NCBI RefSeq assembly: GCF_001468125.1 | Contig: NZ_LNYT01000004.1 | Coordinates: 38,664-102,663, forward strand | Length of the DNA stretch: 64,000 nucleotides | Direction: 5' to 3' | Origin: Legionella rubrilucens | Lineage (GTDB): Bacteria; Pseudomonadota; Gammaproteobacteria; Legionellales; Legionellaceae | Part shown: positions 17,569 to 27,184 of the stretch, piece after piece | Numbering within the stretch: the first letter of the stretch is position 1 | How the letters are laid out: each line of letters opens with the position of its first letter | Translations under genes and position numbers: made by a program | Notes under the pieces: model-generated | Seen by the model: the letters and a program-made list of their open reading frames with translations, nothing else | What the model was told of the DNA's origin: nothing | The model's database searches: none

Positions 17569-19944
17569 TTACTCCCTCAATGTTATAGCAAATTTCTCAT
17601 CCAGTTTTTTGATTATAGCACTGATTATCTCATTGATCTCATGATCAATCAGGGTGCGCTTATCATCCTGCAGGGTCAGTGCGATCGCAATGCTTTTCTT
17701 GCCAGCCGGGATTGAATCGCCGGTGTAGACGTCAAACACATCAAATGATTTAAGCCAGCCGTTGGCAACGGTACTCTGAATCAGGGCTTCAATGGCAGCC
17801 ACAGAGACCTGTTCATCGACCAGGAGGGATAAATCACGGCGGATTTGCGGGAATTTCGAAATCGGCTGATACCTGACTGGCGCCACCTGAGCAAGCGCTG
17901 CCAATGTCAGCTCAAACAGAATGACTTCGTCGCTAACATCCAGCGCCTGTGCCAATCGGGGGTGAAGCACACCGCACCAGCCGATGGCTTTCCCATCCCG
18001 CATGATATGGGCTGATTTACCGGGATGAAGCGCGTCATGATCTGCTTTTTGAAAGGCAATGTCCTTGAGATGCAGCGAAGCAAACAGCGCTTCCAAATCC
18101 CCTTTAGCATCATAAAAATCAAAAGCACGCGTCTGCTCAAGCCAGTTTACCGCCCCACTCTGTCCGGTTAACAGACCGGCAAAACAAGCCTGCTCGGTCA
18201 GCTTGCCGTGTTTCACATCAAAAACAACGCCGTTTTCAAAAAATTTAATCGTTGGCTGCTGGCGATGGATGTTGTACACCATCGATGCGATGAGGCCAGG
18301 CCACATGCCTGCCCTCATTTGCGACAGTTCCGAAGAAATGGGATTCAGCAGGTTCATGAACTCATTGGCCGGATAAAGGGCGGCCTGCAATTCAGGGTCA
18401 ACAAAGCTGTAGCTGATGGTTTCATGATAACCGCGAGCCATAAAAAACTGTGACAATTGCTTGCTCAGGGTTTCCAGCGGGTTAATGACGCCAGCCTGCA
18501 CGGTGGTAATCATTTTATCGCCGGGAATCCGATCATAACCGTATAAACGCACGATTTCTTCAATCAGATCGACATCCAGCCGCATGTCGAAACGATGAGT
18601 CGGCGGGGTCACTTTCCAGACAGCGCCCTGATGATCAACCGTCATGCCCAATCCCTGCAGCATGTCCAACATGTCCTGGGGCCCCACCTCAAGGCCAGTC
18701 AATTGTTTGACCTTGCCGGGTTTCAATTCAATCACTTTGTTTTGCGGCAAATGTTCAACCTGGCTGACCCGCGATACCGGACCTGCCTTTCCTCCTGTGA
18801 TATTCAGCAACAATTCGGTAGCCCTTTCGATGGCTAAGCCTTGTAAAGCGGGATCCACACCGCGTTCAAAACGCTGGGAGGAATCCGTACTCAAACCGTA
18901 ACGCCGCGCAACGCCAGCAATGGTAACCGGATTAAAGAAAGCACTTTCCAAAAAGATATCCACGGTTTCTTCTGTCACACCGCTGTGAGCGCCGCCCATG
19001 ACTCCGGCAATAGCCACCGGCTGACTGGCATTGGCAATGACCAGTTCATTGCCCGTCAGTTCGGCCTGCTGACCATCGAGTAACTCAATCACCTCCCCTT
19101 TCTGACTCTTACGTACCCGGATGCCGCTCTCGACCAGTTTTAAATCAAATGCGTGCATGGGTTGTCCAAGTTCCAGCATCACATAGTTGGTGATATCAAC
19201 CACAGGATGAATGGCGCGAATTCCTGAACGGCGAAGTTTTTCACGCATCCACAAAGGCGTTTTCGCCTGGGGGTTAATACCGCGGATAACGCGGCCGTAA
19301 TATTGCGGACAACCTTCCCTGTCGAGCAGTTCAATGCTGATTTCTTCATCCATGGCGGGCGGGCAATGGGCCGCAGCCGGTTTTTTTAAGGGTAATCGAC
19401 TGATGGCCGCTACCTCACGGGCTATCCCCAACACACTCAGGCAATCAGCACGGTTAGGCGTCAAATCAATGTCCAGTACCTGATCATTAAGCATCAGGTA
19501 GTCTCTGAGGTCCTGTCCGATAGGCGCGTCCTCATCCAATTCGATGATGCCTTCTGACGCATCCGCCAACCCAAGCTCAGCAGCAGAACACAGCATGCCC
19601 TGTGACAATTCACCGCGCAGGGTCGATTCCTTGATGGTCAATCCTCCCGGGAGTGTGGCGCCCACCTGGGCTAAAGCCACCTTTAAGCCCGTGCGGACAT
19701 TGGAGGCACCGCAAACCACTTTAAGCCGCTTGCTGCCTGTATCCACTTCGCACAAAGTCAGCTTATCGGCCTGCGGATGGGGCGTCGTCTGCTTCACCTG
19801 CGCCACAATGACTTTATCAAAAGCCCCGGCAACCGGATTGACTGCGTCGACTTCCAAACCTGCCATTGTTAAAAGTGCAGCCAGTTCTTCTGCGTTTTTT
19901 GCAGGATTTACCCATTCACGTAACCATAATTCACTAACTTTCAT
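17569..19944 (-). CDS. pheT: Phenylalanyl-tRNA synthetase beta subunit
   Basis: PheT is the large subunit of the alpha2-beta2 enzyme that charges tRNA-Phe and hydrolyses mischarged Tyr-tRNA-Phe. From the ATG at 19944 ([14 protein letters not shown]) the product has 791 residues, the usual size. An EMAP/tRNA-binding domain lies at about 40-150, the B3/B4 editing domain at about 210-400, B5 at about 400-475, and the C-terminal anticodon-binding (FDX-ACB) domain at about 700-791 ([16 protein letters not shown]). It follows pheS by 57 bases. Confidence 0.96.
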   Translation of the reverse strand: MKVSELWLREWVNPAKNAEELAALLTMAGLEVDAVNPVAGAFDKVIVAQVKQTTPHPQADKLTLCEVDTGSKRLKVVCGASNVRTGLKVALAQVGATLPGGLTIKESTLRGELSQGMLCSAAELGLADASEGIIELDEDAPIGQDLRDYLMLNDQVLDIDLTPNRADCLSVLGIAREVAAISRLPLKKPAAAHCPPAMDEEISIELLDREGCPQYYGRVIRGINPQAKTPLWMREKLRRSGIRAIHPVVDITNYVMLELGQPMHAFDLKLVESGIRVRKSQKGEVIELLDGQQAELTGNELVIANASQPVAIAGVMGGAHSGVTEETVDIFLESAFFNPVTIAGVARRYGLSTDSSQRFERGVDPALQGLAIERATELLLNITGGKAGPVSRVSQVEHLPQNKVIELKPGKVKQLTGLEVGPQDMLDMLQGLGMTVDHQGAVWKVTPPTHRFDMRLDVDLIEEIVRLYGYDRIPGDKMITTVQAGVINPLETLSKQLSQFFMARGYHETISYSFVDPELQAALYPANEFMNLLNPISSELSQMRAGMWPGLIASMVYNIHRQQPTIKFFENGVVFDVKHGKLTEQACFAGLLTGQSGAVNWLEQTRAFDFYDAKGDLEALFASLHLKDIAFQKADHDALHPGKSAHIMRDGKAIGWCGVLHPRLAQALDVSDEVILFELTLAALAQVAPVRYQPISKFPQIRRDLSLLVDEQVSVAAIEALIQSTVANGWLKSFDVFDVYTGDSIPAGKKSIAIALTLQDDKRTLIDHEINEIISAIIKKLDEKFAITLRE

Positions 19945-20001
19945 CGTCAATACCTGTCCACTGTTTGGAGACTTTCCATCCGTTGCCGAGCTTGGCAACG
20001 A

Positions 20002-21015
20002 CTAGAATTGCTTTAAAAAGGTTAAATCGTTTTCAAACATCATGCGCAGATCGTCAATGCCAAAATACAGCATGGCCAATCGGTCCATACCCATACCAAA
20101 TGCCCATCCCTGATAGTCTTCGGGTGAAATATTCACCGCAGCCAACACATTAGGATGCACCATGCCGCAGCCTAAGACTTCAAGCCAGCCAGTGAATTTG
20201 CAGGAACGGCAACCCGCTCCAGAACATTGGGTGCATTCGATATCGACTTCCGCTGAAGGTTCTGTAAAAGGGAAATAAGACGGCCTGAATCGTAAAGCCA
20301 GTTCGCGGCCAAAAAAAGCGGCGAAGAAATCATGCAGTAGGCCACGTAGTCCGGTTAAAGTCGCTTCCTTATCCACCAGCAATCCTTCAACCTGATGGAA
20401 CATGGGGGTGTGCGTTAAATCGGAATCACAACGGTAAACGCGTCCGGGCGCAATAAGACGCAGGGGCGGTTGACGGGTTTCCATGGTGCGAATCTGCACC
20501 GGGGACGTATGAGTACGCAGTAAATGGCCATCACCAAAATAAAAGGTATCATGCATCGCGCGTGCGGGGTGATGTCCAGGAATATTCAATGCTTCGAAAT
20601 TATAAAATTCAGTTTCAATTTCCGGGCCGCTGACAATATCAAAACCCAATCGGCTGAAGTAATCATTAATGAATTGCTTAACCTGGGTGACCGGGTGCTG
20701 AGAACCATACTTGGGCTGCCGACCCTTTAAGGTGATATCAATGCGTTCTGATTCGAGTTTTTTCTGAAGCAGGTCTTCTTTCAATGCCAGCATCTTGTCT
20801 TCAATCAGCGCGCTGATGGCTTGCTTCGCCTGATTAACCAATTGACCAACACGCGGTTTTTCCTCGGGCGGCAGAGCGGCTAATCCTTTCAGAATTTCTG
20901 TAAGCCGACCTTTTTTACCCAAATAGTCAACACGTATCCCTTCCAGCGCATTGATATCCTGGGCCTGGCGGATGGCTTCCGACGCATGTTGCTGCAACTC
21001 GATAATATCTTGCAT
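20002..21015 (-). CDS. pheS: Phenylalanyl-tRNA synthetase alpha subunit
   Basis: PheS is the catalytic class II subunit. From ATG 21015 ([15 protein letters not shown]) the product has 337 residues. An N-terminal coiled coil (about 1-85) binds tRNA. Class II motif 2 is in [26 protein letters not shown], and motif 3 is in [23 protein letters not shown] Cys-rich stretch [12 protein letters not shown] near residue 265 looks like a metal-binding knuckle. An intrinsic terminator sits between rplT and this gene. Confidence 0.96.
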   Translation of the reverse strand: MQDIIELQQHASEAIRQAQDINALEGIRVDYLGKKGRLTEILKGLAALPPEEKPRVGQLVNQAKQAISALIEDKMLALKEDLLQKKLESERIDITLKGRQPKYGSQHPVTQVKQFINDYFSRLGFDIVSGPEIETEFYNFEALNIPGHHPARAMHDTFYFGDGHLLRTHTSPVQIRTMETRQPPLRLIAPGRVYRCDSDLTHTPMFHQVEGLLVDKEATLTGLRGLLHDFFAAFFGRELALRFRPSYFPFTEPSAEVDIECTQCSGAGCRSCKFTGWLEVLGCGMVHPNVLAAVNISPEDYQGWAFGMGMDRLAMLYFGIDDLRMMFENDLTFLKQF

Positions 21016-21031
21016 GATTTTGCCTACATGT

Positions 21032-21054
21032 AAAAAAGGAGGCAAAAGCCTCCT
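21032..21054 (-). terminator. Intrinsic terminator/attenuator between rplT and pheS
   Basis: On the minus strand AGGAGGC-TTTT-GCCTCCT is followed by TTTTT. It lies 22 bases after the rplT stop and 17 bases before the pheS start, the position of the pheST attenuator in E. coli. No Phe-rich leader peptide fits in the 61-base spacer, so control by a pheM-type leader is not evident. Confidence 0.85.
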
Positions 21055-21076
21055 CGTTATTCAACAAACACTCAGT

Positions 21077-21436
21077 TTATTTTGCAAGGGCGGCTTTCGC
21101 TTGCTCAGCAAGAGCTGCAAATGCAGGTTTATCATAAACAGCCATATCGGCGAGGATTTTACGATCCAGCTCGATTGCGGCCTTTTTCAAACCATTAATC
21201 AATTGGCTGTAAGAAATACCGCACTCACGCGCCTGGGCATTGATACGGGTAATCCACAAAGCACGGAACTGGCGTTTTTTCTGACGTCTGTCACGGTAAG
21301 CATACTGACCCGCTTTGATAACGGCCTGCTTGGCTACGCGATAGGTCCGGCTCCGGGCACCGTAATACCCTTTGGCTTGATCTAATATTTTTTTGTGACG
21401 GGCTTTCGCAGTCACACCACGTTTAACTCTTGGCAT
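21077..21436 (-). CDS. rplT: 50S ribosomal protein L20
   Basis: L20 is an early assembly protein of the large subunit and represses its own operon by binding mRNA upstream of rpmI. The product has 119 residues. It starts [18 protein letters not shown] and contains the typical basic helix [21 protein letters not shown]. It lies 14 bases after rpmI. Confidence 0.97.
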   Translation of the reverse strand: MPRVKRGVTAKARHKKILDQAKGYYGARSRTYRVAKQAVIKAGQYAYRDRRQKKRQFRALWITRINAQARECGISYSQLINGLKKAAIELDRKILADMAVYDKPAFAALAEQAKAALAK

Positions 21437-21450
21437 TTTTTATCCTCCCC

Positions 21451-21651
21451 TTAACTACCATGCAACATACGAGCGGCCAACTTGGCATCACAATCTTTCA
21501 AACGACCGGACGCAACACGCAAATGGCGCTTTTGCTTGGTGGATTTTTTAGTGAGGATGTGATTCCTGTAAGCGCCGCGACGCTTGATAGAACCACTCGC
21601 TGTCTTACGGAAGCGTTTGCTCGCTCCACGATGTGACTTTAATTTAGGCAT
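21451..21651 (-). CDS. rpmI: 50S ribosomal protein L35
   Basis: L35 is a small basic ribosomal protein. The product has 66 residues, with the typical [20 protein letters not shown] start. It lies between infC and rplT in the conserved infC-rpmI-rplT operon. The 94-base spacer after infC (21652-21745) is where the L20 control structure would be expected; I did not fold it. Confidence 0.96.
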   Translation of the reverse strand: MPKLKSHRGASKRFRKTASGSIKRRGAYRNHILTKKSTKQKRHLRVASGRLKDCDAKLAARMLHGS

Positions 21652-21745
21652 AAAAATATACTCCGCATTTTTATTTTGCTACATACACGATGAAGTGACT
21701 GCTGGACAATTGGGGTGATTACATCCCGGACGTCAGAAAACCACT

Positions 21746-22279
21746 CTACTTTTTCTTAGGCGACAACACCATCAATAACTGGCGTCCTTCACGTTTCGCC
21801 TGCTGTTCAACCACGCCGTATTCGGCGGTGTCTTGTTGCAAACGCTCCATGATTTTCATACCAATATCCTGGTGAGCCATTTCACGACCACGGAACCGCA
21901 GCGTGACTTTGACTTTGTCCCCATGATTTAGGAAACGTATCAGGTTGCGTAGCTTGACCTGATAATCCCCATCTTCCGTCGTAGGACGGAATTTCAGCTC
22001 TTTAACTTGAATCTGCTTCTGCTTTTTACGTGCTTCAGCCTGTTTTTTACTCAACTCAAAGAGAAATTTACCATAATCCATGATGCGGCAAACAGGAGGT
22101 TTGGCAGTCGGTGAAATCTCCACCAAATCTAAACCGCTTTCCTCCGCTGCGCGCAACGCTTCACGCGTTGAAATAATACCTGCTTGGTTGCCATCAGCAT
22201 CAATTAAACGTACTTCGGGTACATTGATCTGTTCATTAACTCGTGCGCGATCATTATCACGCTTGTTTGTTACACTAAT
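21746..22279 (-). CDS. infC: Translation initiation factor IF-3
   Basis: IF-3 prevents premature subunit joining and rejects non-canonical start codons. Reading from an ATT at 22279 gives 177 residues beginning [18 protein letters not shown]. Domains: an N-terminal domain to about residue 75, a Lys-rich linker ([18 protein letters not shown]), then the C-terminal RNA-binding domain with [24 protein letters not shown] lies eight bases before the ATT, whereas the in-frame TTG at 22294 overlaps that ribosome site. An AUU start fits the known autoregulation of infC. Confidence 0.93.
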   Translation of the reverse strand: MSVTNKRDNDRARVNEQINVPEVRLIDADGNQAGIISTREALRAAEESGLDLVEISPTAKPPVCRIMDYGKFLFELSKKQAEARKKQKQIQVKELKFRPTTEDGDYQVKLRNLIRFLNHGDKVKVTLRFRGREMAHQDIGMKIMERLQQDTAEYGVVEQQAKREGRQLLMVLSPKKK

Positions 22280-22292
22280 GGTCTTATCCTCC
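22277..22292 (-). promoter_or_regulatory. infC ribosome site and ATT start codon
   Basis: On the minus strand GGAGG (22292-22288), an eight-base spacer and ATT (22279-22277) form a well-spaced initiation site. The rare start codon is the basis of IF-3 feedback in E. coli and many other bacteria. No ATG is available in a suitable position. Confidence 0.8.
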
Positions 22293-22302
22293 AAACTTGG
22301 GT

Positions 22303-24216
22303 TTACATGCGGCTCTTCGCAGCGATTTCCTGCTGCAGAGTCTCGCCAATTTTATCAATACTCATGACTCCCAGATCAGCTCCTTCACGAGTCCTGACAG
22401 CAACAGAGCCGCTTTCGACTTCTTTGTCGCCTATAACCAGCAAATAGGGAACCTTTTGCAGAGTATGCTCGCGAATTTTAAAGCCTATTTTCTCATTTCT
22501 CAAGTCAAAATTTGCACGAATACCTTGTTTTTGCAAAATTTCGGTAACTTTCGTGGCAAAAGCATCCTGCTTTTCACTGATGGTCAGCACCATCGCCTGG
22601 ACCGGCGCCAGCCATAAAGGGAACTTCCCAGCGTAATGTTCGATGAGAATGCCCATGAAGCGTTCAAACGAACCTAAAATAGCCCGGTGCAGCATGACCG
22701 GTGTTTTTTTACTGCCATCCTCAGCCACATAACTGGCCTCCAGGCGATCCGGCATGGAGAAATCAACCTGAATTGTACCACACTGCCAGATACGGCCTAA
22801 TGAATCAGCCAGCGAGCATTCAATTTTCGGACCGTAAAAAGCCCCTTCTCCCGGCGCGTCAACCCAGGTAATGCCGCGACTGCGCATCGCTTCCTGCAAA
22901 GCACCTTCCGCTTTATCCCAAACGGCATTACTGCCTACCCGCTTTTCAGGACGCAGCGCAAGACGGTACTTGATTTCATTAAAACCAAAATCAGCATAAA
23001 CCGATTGAACCAGCTCGAGCATCATCGCCACTTCCGACTGGATTTGCTCTTCCGTACAAAAAATATGTGCATCATCCTGCACCATGTTGCGTACCCGCAT
23101 TAAACCATGCAGGGAGCCGGAAGGTTCGCAACGGTGACAGTTGCCAAATTCGGAAAAGCGCAAGGGCAAATCCCGATAACTTTTTAAACCATTATTATAG
23201 ACCTGAACATGACAGGGGCAGTTCATGGGTTTAACTGCGTAATGACGATTTTCCGTCTCGGTGACAAACATCTCGTCACGGAAATTATCCCAGTGGCCTG
23301 ATTTCTCCCACAATGTTCTATCCACCAATTGAGGTGTTCTGATTTCCTGATACCCAAAATGACGCAGGCGCTCGCGCATGTACTGCTCAAGCATTTGATA
23401 AATTGTCCAACCTTTCGGGTGCCAGAATACCATTCCCGGAGCAATTTCCTGAAAATGAAACAAATCCAGAGCCTTGCCCAGTTTGCGATGGTCGCGCTTT
23501 TCGGCTTCCTCAATGCGATGCAGGTAACTTTCCAGCGCTTTTTTATCACCCCAGGCCGTACCGTAAATGCGCTGCAGCATTTCATTATTGGCATCACCGC
23601 GCCAGTAGGCACCCGCCACCTTGGTGAGTTTAAACGCTTTTAAACGGCCGGTAGAAGGCACATGCGGACCACGGCATAGATCTTCAAAATCGCCTTGTCT
23701 GTAAAGGGAAATCACTTCACCGGCAGGGATGTCGGCAATGATTTTTGCTTTATATTCTTCGCCTATACTACGGAAATAGGCAATGGCTTCATCACGCGGC
23801 ATTTCCCGTCGTGTGACCGGGTAATCGGCTTTGGCCAACTCGGCCATTTTAGCTTCGATGCGATCGAGGTCGTCCGGAGTAAATGGACGGCCAAAAGCGA
23901 AATCGTAATAAAAACCGTCTTCAATCACCGGACCGATGGTAACCTGAGCGCTGGGGAATAAACTTTTCACCGCCTGGGCAAGCAGGTGGGCAGTCGAATG
24001 GCGGATAACCTCCAGACTTTCTTCCTGTTTGTCGGTGATTAACAGCAAATCACTGTCGTTTTCAATGATGAAACTGGTATCGACTAATTGATTGTTCACC
24101 TTGCCGGCAAGCGTGGCTTTAGCCAGACCCGGGCTAATGCTGTTAGCCACATCAAAGACAGAAACAGCCTGTTCAAAATGCTTTATTTGACCATCAGGCA
24201 GTTTAATGTTTGGCAT
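22303..24216 (-). CDS. thrS: Threonyl-tRNA synthetase
   Basis: ThrS charges tRNA-Thr and edits Ser-tRNA-Thr. The product has 637 residues, the usual size. A TGS domain lies at about 1-62, the editing domain with the [11 protein letters not shown] motif at about 70-225, and the class II core at about 245-535 with the zinc-site stretch [10 protein letters not shown]. The anticodon-binding domain is C-terminal. The gene is followed by infC 23 bases downstream, the widely conserved thrS-infC-rpmI-rplT-pheST-ihfA order. Confidence 0.97.
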   Translation of the reverse strand: MPNIKLPDGQIKHFEQAVSVFDVANSISPGLAKATLAGKVNNQLVDTSFIIENDSDLLLITDKQEESLEVIRHSTAHLLAQAVKSLFPSAQVTIGPVIEDGFYYDFAFGRPFTPDDLDRIEAKMAELAKADYPVTRREMPRDEAIAYFRSIGEEYKAKIIADIPAGEVISLYRQGDFEDLCRGPHVPSTGRLKAFKLTKVAGAYWRGDANNEMLQRIYGTAWGDKKALESYLHRIEEAEKRDHRKLGKALDLFHFQEIAPGMVFWHPKGWTIYQMLEQYMRERLRHFGYQEIRTPQLVDRTLWEKSGHWDNFRDEMFVTETENRHYAVKPMNCPCHVQVYNNGLKSYRDLPLRFSEFGNCHRCEPSGSLHGLMRVRNMVQDDAHIFCTEEQIQSEVAMMLELVQSVYADFGFNEIKYRLALRPEKRVGSNAVWDKAEGALQEAMRSRGITWVDAPGEGAFYGPKIECSLADSLGRIWQCGTIQVDFSMPDRLEASYVAEDGSKKTPVMLHRAILGSFERFMGILIEHYAGKFPLWLAPVQAMVLTISEKQDAFATKVTEILQKQGIRANFDLRNEKIGFKIREHTLQKVPYLLVIGDKEVESGSVAVRTREGADLGVMSIDKIGETLQQEIAAKSRM

Positions 24217-24336
24217 GTTGTTCTCCTTCCCCCTACCAGGCTCTCATTTATACTGAATTTAGGGATCGATAGCAATCGGGTTTTACATACGGTCACTGGA
24301 CCATTTCCCATCCATTTTTTGTCAGACGCAAGACCC

Positions 24337-24362
24337 AAAAAAAAACCCTGCAAAGCAGGGTT
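24337..24362 (-). terminator. Terminator of tRNA-Val
   Basis: On the minus strand AACCCTGC-TTT-GCAGGGTT, a perfect 8-bp stem, is followed by seven or more T. It begins four bases beyond the tRNA 3' CCA. Confidence 0.92.
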
Positions 24363-24366
24363 AAGA

Positions 24367-24441
24367 TGGTAGGCACGAGTGGGATCGAACCACCGACCAC
24401 CACCATGTCAAGGTGGTGCTCTACCACTGAGCTACGTGCCT
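24367..24441 (-). tRNA. tRNA-Val (GAC)
   Basis: The minus strand folds into a complete 75-base tRNA with an encoded CCA. The acceptor stem is AGGCACG / CGTGCCT, the D arm GCTC..GAGC, the anticodon stem CCACC / GGTGG with loop TTGACAT (anticodon GAC), and the T arm GGTGG-TTCGATC-CCACT. Anticodon GAC reads the valine codons GUC and GUU. Confidence 0.97.
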
Positions 24442-24471
24442 AGAATTCGTCACTATTTGCGAATGGCGGAG

Positions 24472-24501
24472 ATTATATAAAAGCTATCTCGACAAAGCAA
24501 A
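24472..24501 (-). promoter_or_regulatory. Promoter of tRNA-Val
   Basis: On the minus strand a consensus -10 TATAAT (24477-24472) is preceded after 18 bases by TTTGCT (24501-24496). The -10 is about 30 bases before the mature tRNA 5' end. Confidence 0.65.
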
Positions 24502-24535
24502 CATTATTTTCATCTCACTACCGCTCTTATCCCGT

Positions 24536-24660
24536 GAAAACAAGCCAGGCCCCAAGGCCCGGCTTGGCGAGGTTAACCGCTATGGTTAAACCACTTCGTT
24601 CTGGAAGGTAAGGCGCTCCCTGCATCCTCCCTTCTGCTGGACTCGAAACACTGGGTTTCG
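24536..24660 (-). ncRNA. Candidate novel small RNA, about 125 nt
   Basis: No reading frame occupies this stretch, but on the minus strand it is highly structured. First comes a hairpin CGAAAC-CCAGT-GTTTCG. Next is a stem GAAGGgAGG / CCTtaCCTTC whose 12-base loop exposes GGGAG, then a GGTT(T)AACC-ATAGC-GGTTAACC hairpin with one bulged T. It ends in a strong terminator (CAAGCCGGGCC-TTGG-GGCCTGGCTTG then TTTTC). A sigma70-type promoter precedes it. Several GGA motifs recall CsrA-binding RNAs, but I saw no LetA-type site. It lacks the conserved 4.5S RNA loop. Function unknown. Confidence 0.65.
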
Positions 24661-24665
24661 CGGCA

Positions 24666-24693
24666 ATGGTAGCAAACACCCCCGATTTGTCAA
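24666..24693 (-). promoter_or_regulatory. Promoter of the candidate small RNA
   Basis: On the minus strand TTGACA (24693-24688), a perfect -35, is followed after 16 bases by TACCAT (24671-24666). Transcription would start near 24660, just before the first hairpin. Confidence 0.65.
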
Positions 24694-24703
24694 CCATTGA
24701 TTT

Positions 24704-24730
24704 CCAAACGAAACCATCAGTTTCGTTTGG
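24704..24730. promoter_or_regulatory. Perfect 11-bp inverted repeat, likely operator
   Basis: CCAAACGAAAC and its exact reverse complement GTTTCGTTTGG are separated by five bases. The site lies between the -35 boxes of the leftward small RNA and the rightward HTH gene, so one bound regulator could act on both. The adjacent HTH protein is the obvious candidate ligand; this is inference. Confidence 0.6.
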
Positions 24731-24736
24731 TTATGA

Positions 24737-24766
24737 TTTACAGCCAAAGTCAAGCTTTGCTACACT
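24737..24766 (+). promoter_or_regulatory. Possible promoter of the HTH regulator operon
   Basis: TTTACA (24737-24742) and TACACT (24761-24766) are 18 bases apart and lie just downstream of the inverted repeat. The start codon follows 27 bases after the -10 box. Confidence 0.45.
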
Positions 24767-24793
24767 TCATTCCTTTACCATTGAAGTTCAAGC

Positions 24794-25258
24794 ATGGATA
24801 AAACCGGTTTAGCCAAACAATTCGCCTGCCGTCTGAAGGAGGCCATGATAAGCGCCGGCCTAACCTCTACCCGTTCGACTTCCGGCGTCTGTATTCATCA
24901 ACTGGCCGAAATTACCCGTTACTCCTTACAGATTTGCCGGCGCTACCTGCGGGGAGAAGCCATTCCTGAGCCCATCAAGCTGATTGAACTGGCTGAAAAA
25001 TTAAACACCTCACCAGGGTGGCTGCTTTTTGGCGAGCCTTACCCTTCGCAAAATGCGCAAAAACTGACAATTGACAAGAAACTACTTCACTATATTTTTT
25101 TACAGGCTAAGGCTTTATATAATGCCGCCGAAACGGAAGATACCGCGGCCTTTCTGACCAATCTGGTCAATGATGTCAGTCTGATCAGCGCCTCGGAGGA
25201 GCAATCAAAAAAGATCATTGATCTCGCCCTGTCTTCCGCCAATTACTTCAACCAATAA
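24794..25258 (+). CDS. Small HTH (XRE/CI-like) transcriptional regulator
   Basis: The product has 154 residues. The N-terminal part fits a phage-repressor-like helix-turn-helix: IHQLAEITRYSLQICRRYLRGEAIPEP, followed by the capping helices LIELAEKLNTSPGWLLFGE at about 60-85. That last motif is typical of CI-like regulators. The C-terminal 70 residues are helical and contain no LexA-type peptidase motif. It is followed 21 bases later by an unrecognised gene, and preceded by a perfect inverted repeat that could be its operator. Confidence 0.75.
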   Translation: MDKTGLAKQFACRLKEAMISAGLTSTRSTSGVCIHQLAEITRYSLQICRRYLRGEAIPEPIKLIELAEKLNTSPGWLLFGEPYPSQNAQKLTIDKKLLHYIFLQAKALYNAAETEDTAAFLTNLVNDVSLISASEEQSKKIIDLALSSANYFNQ

Positions 25259-25279
25259 CACGGGCGTCACGGGAACCTC

Positions 25280-25780
25280 ATGAATACCGGCTGCAATTCA
25301 ATAACACCCCATCCCCAACTTCTGGAGGTGTTGTTTGCCTGCAGACAACGCAGCGCGCGTGTATTTAATGATGTGCTGGGCCTGCATGACGTGGATCATC
25401 TCGCCATAGGTTTCGTCAGCCCGCAGCAGCAACTGCTTATCCTGTCCTCTACGCCGGCGCTTGAATTTAATCTCTTCAGCCGGCATTTGTGGCGCTTTGA
25501 TCAAAGTTATTCGCTTACCTGGATAACCAAACAGGGTTTTGCCGGCTGGCAGAGTCTTTATCATCCGGCCTGCTACCATGAGTTGTTCTACTACAAGCAG
25601 TTAAAAACCCATTACCGGCGAGGGCATTCACTCGCCGTTGCCAATAAACACCAGCCGCTTGTTTTTTCTTATGCCAGCCATAAGGACACCGAAACGGGTG
25701 ACATCAGCCGGGATCTCGGCAAAATGGGTTACTACTGTGCGCAATTATTGCAACCACTGGTTGAGCCATTGGGTTTTTAA
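25280..25780 (+). CDS. Unrecognised 166-residue protein, possible sensory domain
   Basis: I do not recognise this gene. The product is soluble, with an alternating alpha/beta look (HLAIGFVSPQQQLLILSS, HSLAVANKHQPLVFSYAS) that could fit a PAS- or GAF-like ligand domain. It is rich in His, Tyr and Leu and has no DNA-binding segment. Its position 21 bases after the HTH gene and in the same direction suggests one operon, in which it may sense a signal for the regulator. That is inference from context. Confidence 0.6.
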   Translation: MNTGCNSITPHPQLLEVLFACRQRSARVFNDVLGLHDVDHLAIGFVSPQQQLLILSSTPALEFNLFSRHLWRFDQSYSLTWITKQGFAGWQSLYHPACYHELFYYKQLKTHYRRGHSLAVANKHQPLVFSYASHKDTETGDISRDLGKMGYYCAQLLQPLVEPLGF

Positions 25781-25791
25781 CAAGGCCTGTT

Positions 25792-25823
25792 CAAGGTCAA
25801 CCACGATATGGCGGTTGACCTTG
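25792..25823. terminator. Long hairpin between convergent genes
   Basis: CAAGGTCAACC and GGTTGACCTTG form a perfect 11-bp stem around a 10-base loop, between a rightward and a leftward stop codon. Neither strand has a T tract after it, so it may be a weak bidirectional terminator or an mRNA 3'-end stabiliser. Confidence 0.45.
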
Positions 25824-25829
25824 ACGCGA

Positions 25830-27092
25830 TCAATTCGTACAGGCATAGGAGGGATGGGTTGCGATGACATTTTGGTAGAGTTCTAGGGTTAAATCGGGAA
25901 TGCCATCCCCTTTTTTCGAGTCGGGATTGCCTTCCCCGGCCTTGCTGTTAAGCGCCACAGCCACCGCGATGTTATTGCATTCACTCCAGACGTACATCAC
26001 GCGATAGCCCAAAGTACTCCCTTCGTATACCCAGAAACGGTTTTTTGTTGATTTATCGTAATAATAACCCACACCCAGCCCAAAGCCTCGCGGATCATCG
26101 GCAGTGACCGTGTCGATGGGGCTTCCCGTTTCCATGGAGACAACCGATTTTAATTCCTGCAAGGCTTTTTCACGGTGTTCAGGACGAAACAATTTGCCAT
26201 GATAGAGGAGTTGCACCCAGTGAACCACATCCGGCATGTCGGCAATGATGGCGCCTGCGCCGCCTGCCCAGGATAAATTATTTTCAGTAATATCCACCAG
26301 CGCTTTTTTATCGGTATCGTAGACATAGCCATGCGCCATGCGCGGCATGATTTGCTCATGCACTTTCTCACCTTCCGCACCAGCAGGGTAAAACGTGTTT
26401 TGCAGGTGATGCGGCTTGATAATCCGCTCCTGCAATTCCTGTGCAAATGAATTGCCGGTGACCGTTTCAATAATCAGGGCCGCGAGAATATAATTGGAGT
26501 TGGAATAATCGAAGCGATTCTTTGGCGGAGGCGGCAGCGGCTTGGCGGGGGAAGCATAATTCAACAGTTCCGCATCAGTCCATTGCACTTTAAAATCAGA
26601 CTCGTCTTCTTTCTTTCCAAATTCTTCACTCGCGGTGTAATTAGGGATACCGCTGGTCATATTCAGCAACTGTTCGATGGTGACGTCCTTCCAGTGAGGG
26701 TATTGCGGCAACCATTTGCCCACTGGATCCTTAATCGATAATCGACCCTCGCCCTCCAGTTGTAAAATAATCGCGGCCACAAACGACTTGGTTATGCTGC
26801 CAATCTCAAACAGGCTGCTTGAATTGATCGGCTTGTTGTAGGGTGAACGGCCACTGACGCCAGCATAAAAACTATAAACAGAGCCTTTGTCAGCACCTTT
26901 TTTCTCAGGCAAAAAAACGGCAGCAGCAATACCCGTGACGTCTTCGATTTTCCCTTTGTGAACCAAATAATTGTCAATGACTTTCTGCAACCCCTGTTTC
27001 GACAATTGTTCACTGTCATGATTAGCCATCGTGGGAATGACATACCCTGCCGCGACAGTCAATAAGGCAAAACCAAGAATTTTATTTTTCAT
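25830..27092 (-). CDS. Secreted serine hydrolase, beta-lactamase (class C)-like
   Basis: This is an exported penicillin-binding-protein-like hydrolase of 420 residues. A signal peptide spans about residues 1-23 (core ILGFALLTVAAGYVIP). The catalytic S-x-x-K is SITK at 99-102, and the second motif Y-x-N is in DYSNSNYIL. The third, near residue 360, is EGSTLGYR rather than a clear KTG, so substrate cannot be assigned: it may be a D-Ala-D-Ala carboxypeptidase, an esterase or a beta-lactamase-like enzyme. It is convergent with the regulator operon. Confidence 0.82.
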   Translation of the reverse strand: MKNKILGFALLTVAAGYVIPTMANHDSEQLSKQGLQKVIDNYLVHKGKIEDVTGIAAAVFLPEKKGADKGSVYSFYAGVSGRSPYNKPINSSSLFEIGSITKSFVAAIILQLEGEGRLSIKDPVGKWLPQYPHWKDVTIEQLLNMTSGIPNYTASEEFGKKEDESDFKVQWTDAELLNYASPAKPLPPPPKNRFDYSNSNYILAALIIETVTGNSFAQELQERIIKPHHLQNTFYPAGAEGEKVHEQIMPRMAHGYVYDTDKKALVDITENNLSWAGGAGAIIADMPDVVHWVQLLYHGKLFRPEHREKALQELKSVVSMETGSPIDTVTADDPRGFGLGVGYYYDKSTKNRFWVYEGSTLGYRVMYVWSECNNIAVAVALNSKAGEGNPDSKKGDGIPDLTLELYQNVIATHPSYACTN

Positions 27093-27184
27093 ACCCTATC
27101 CTTATAGTACAAGCGCAATAATGGTCGCTAAAGATGCCAAGCTTACACGTTCGAGTATGGCATAAATTAATAGCGCACTCCATG

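Noticed and set aside
24536..24660. 4.5S (SRP) RNA or 6S RNA
   Set aside because: The conserved SRP loop sequence (GGAAGGAAGCAGCC type) is absent and the structure is three separate hairpins, not one long rod or a 6S-like bubble.
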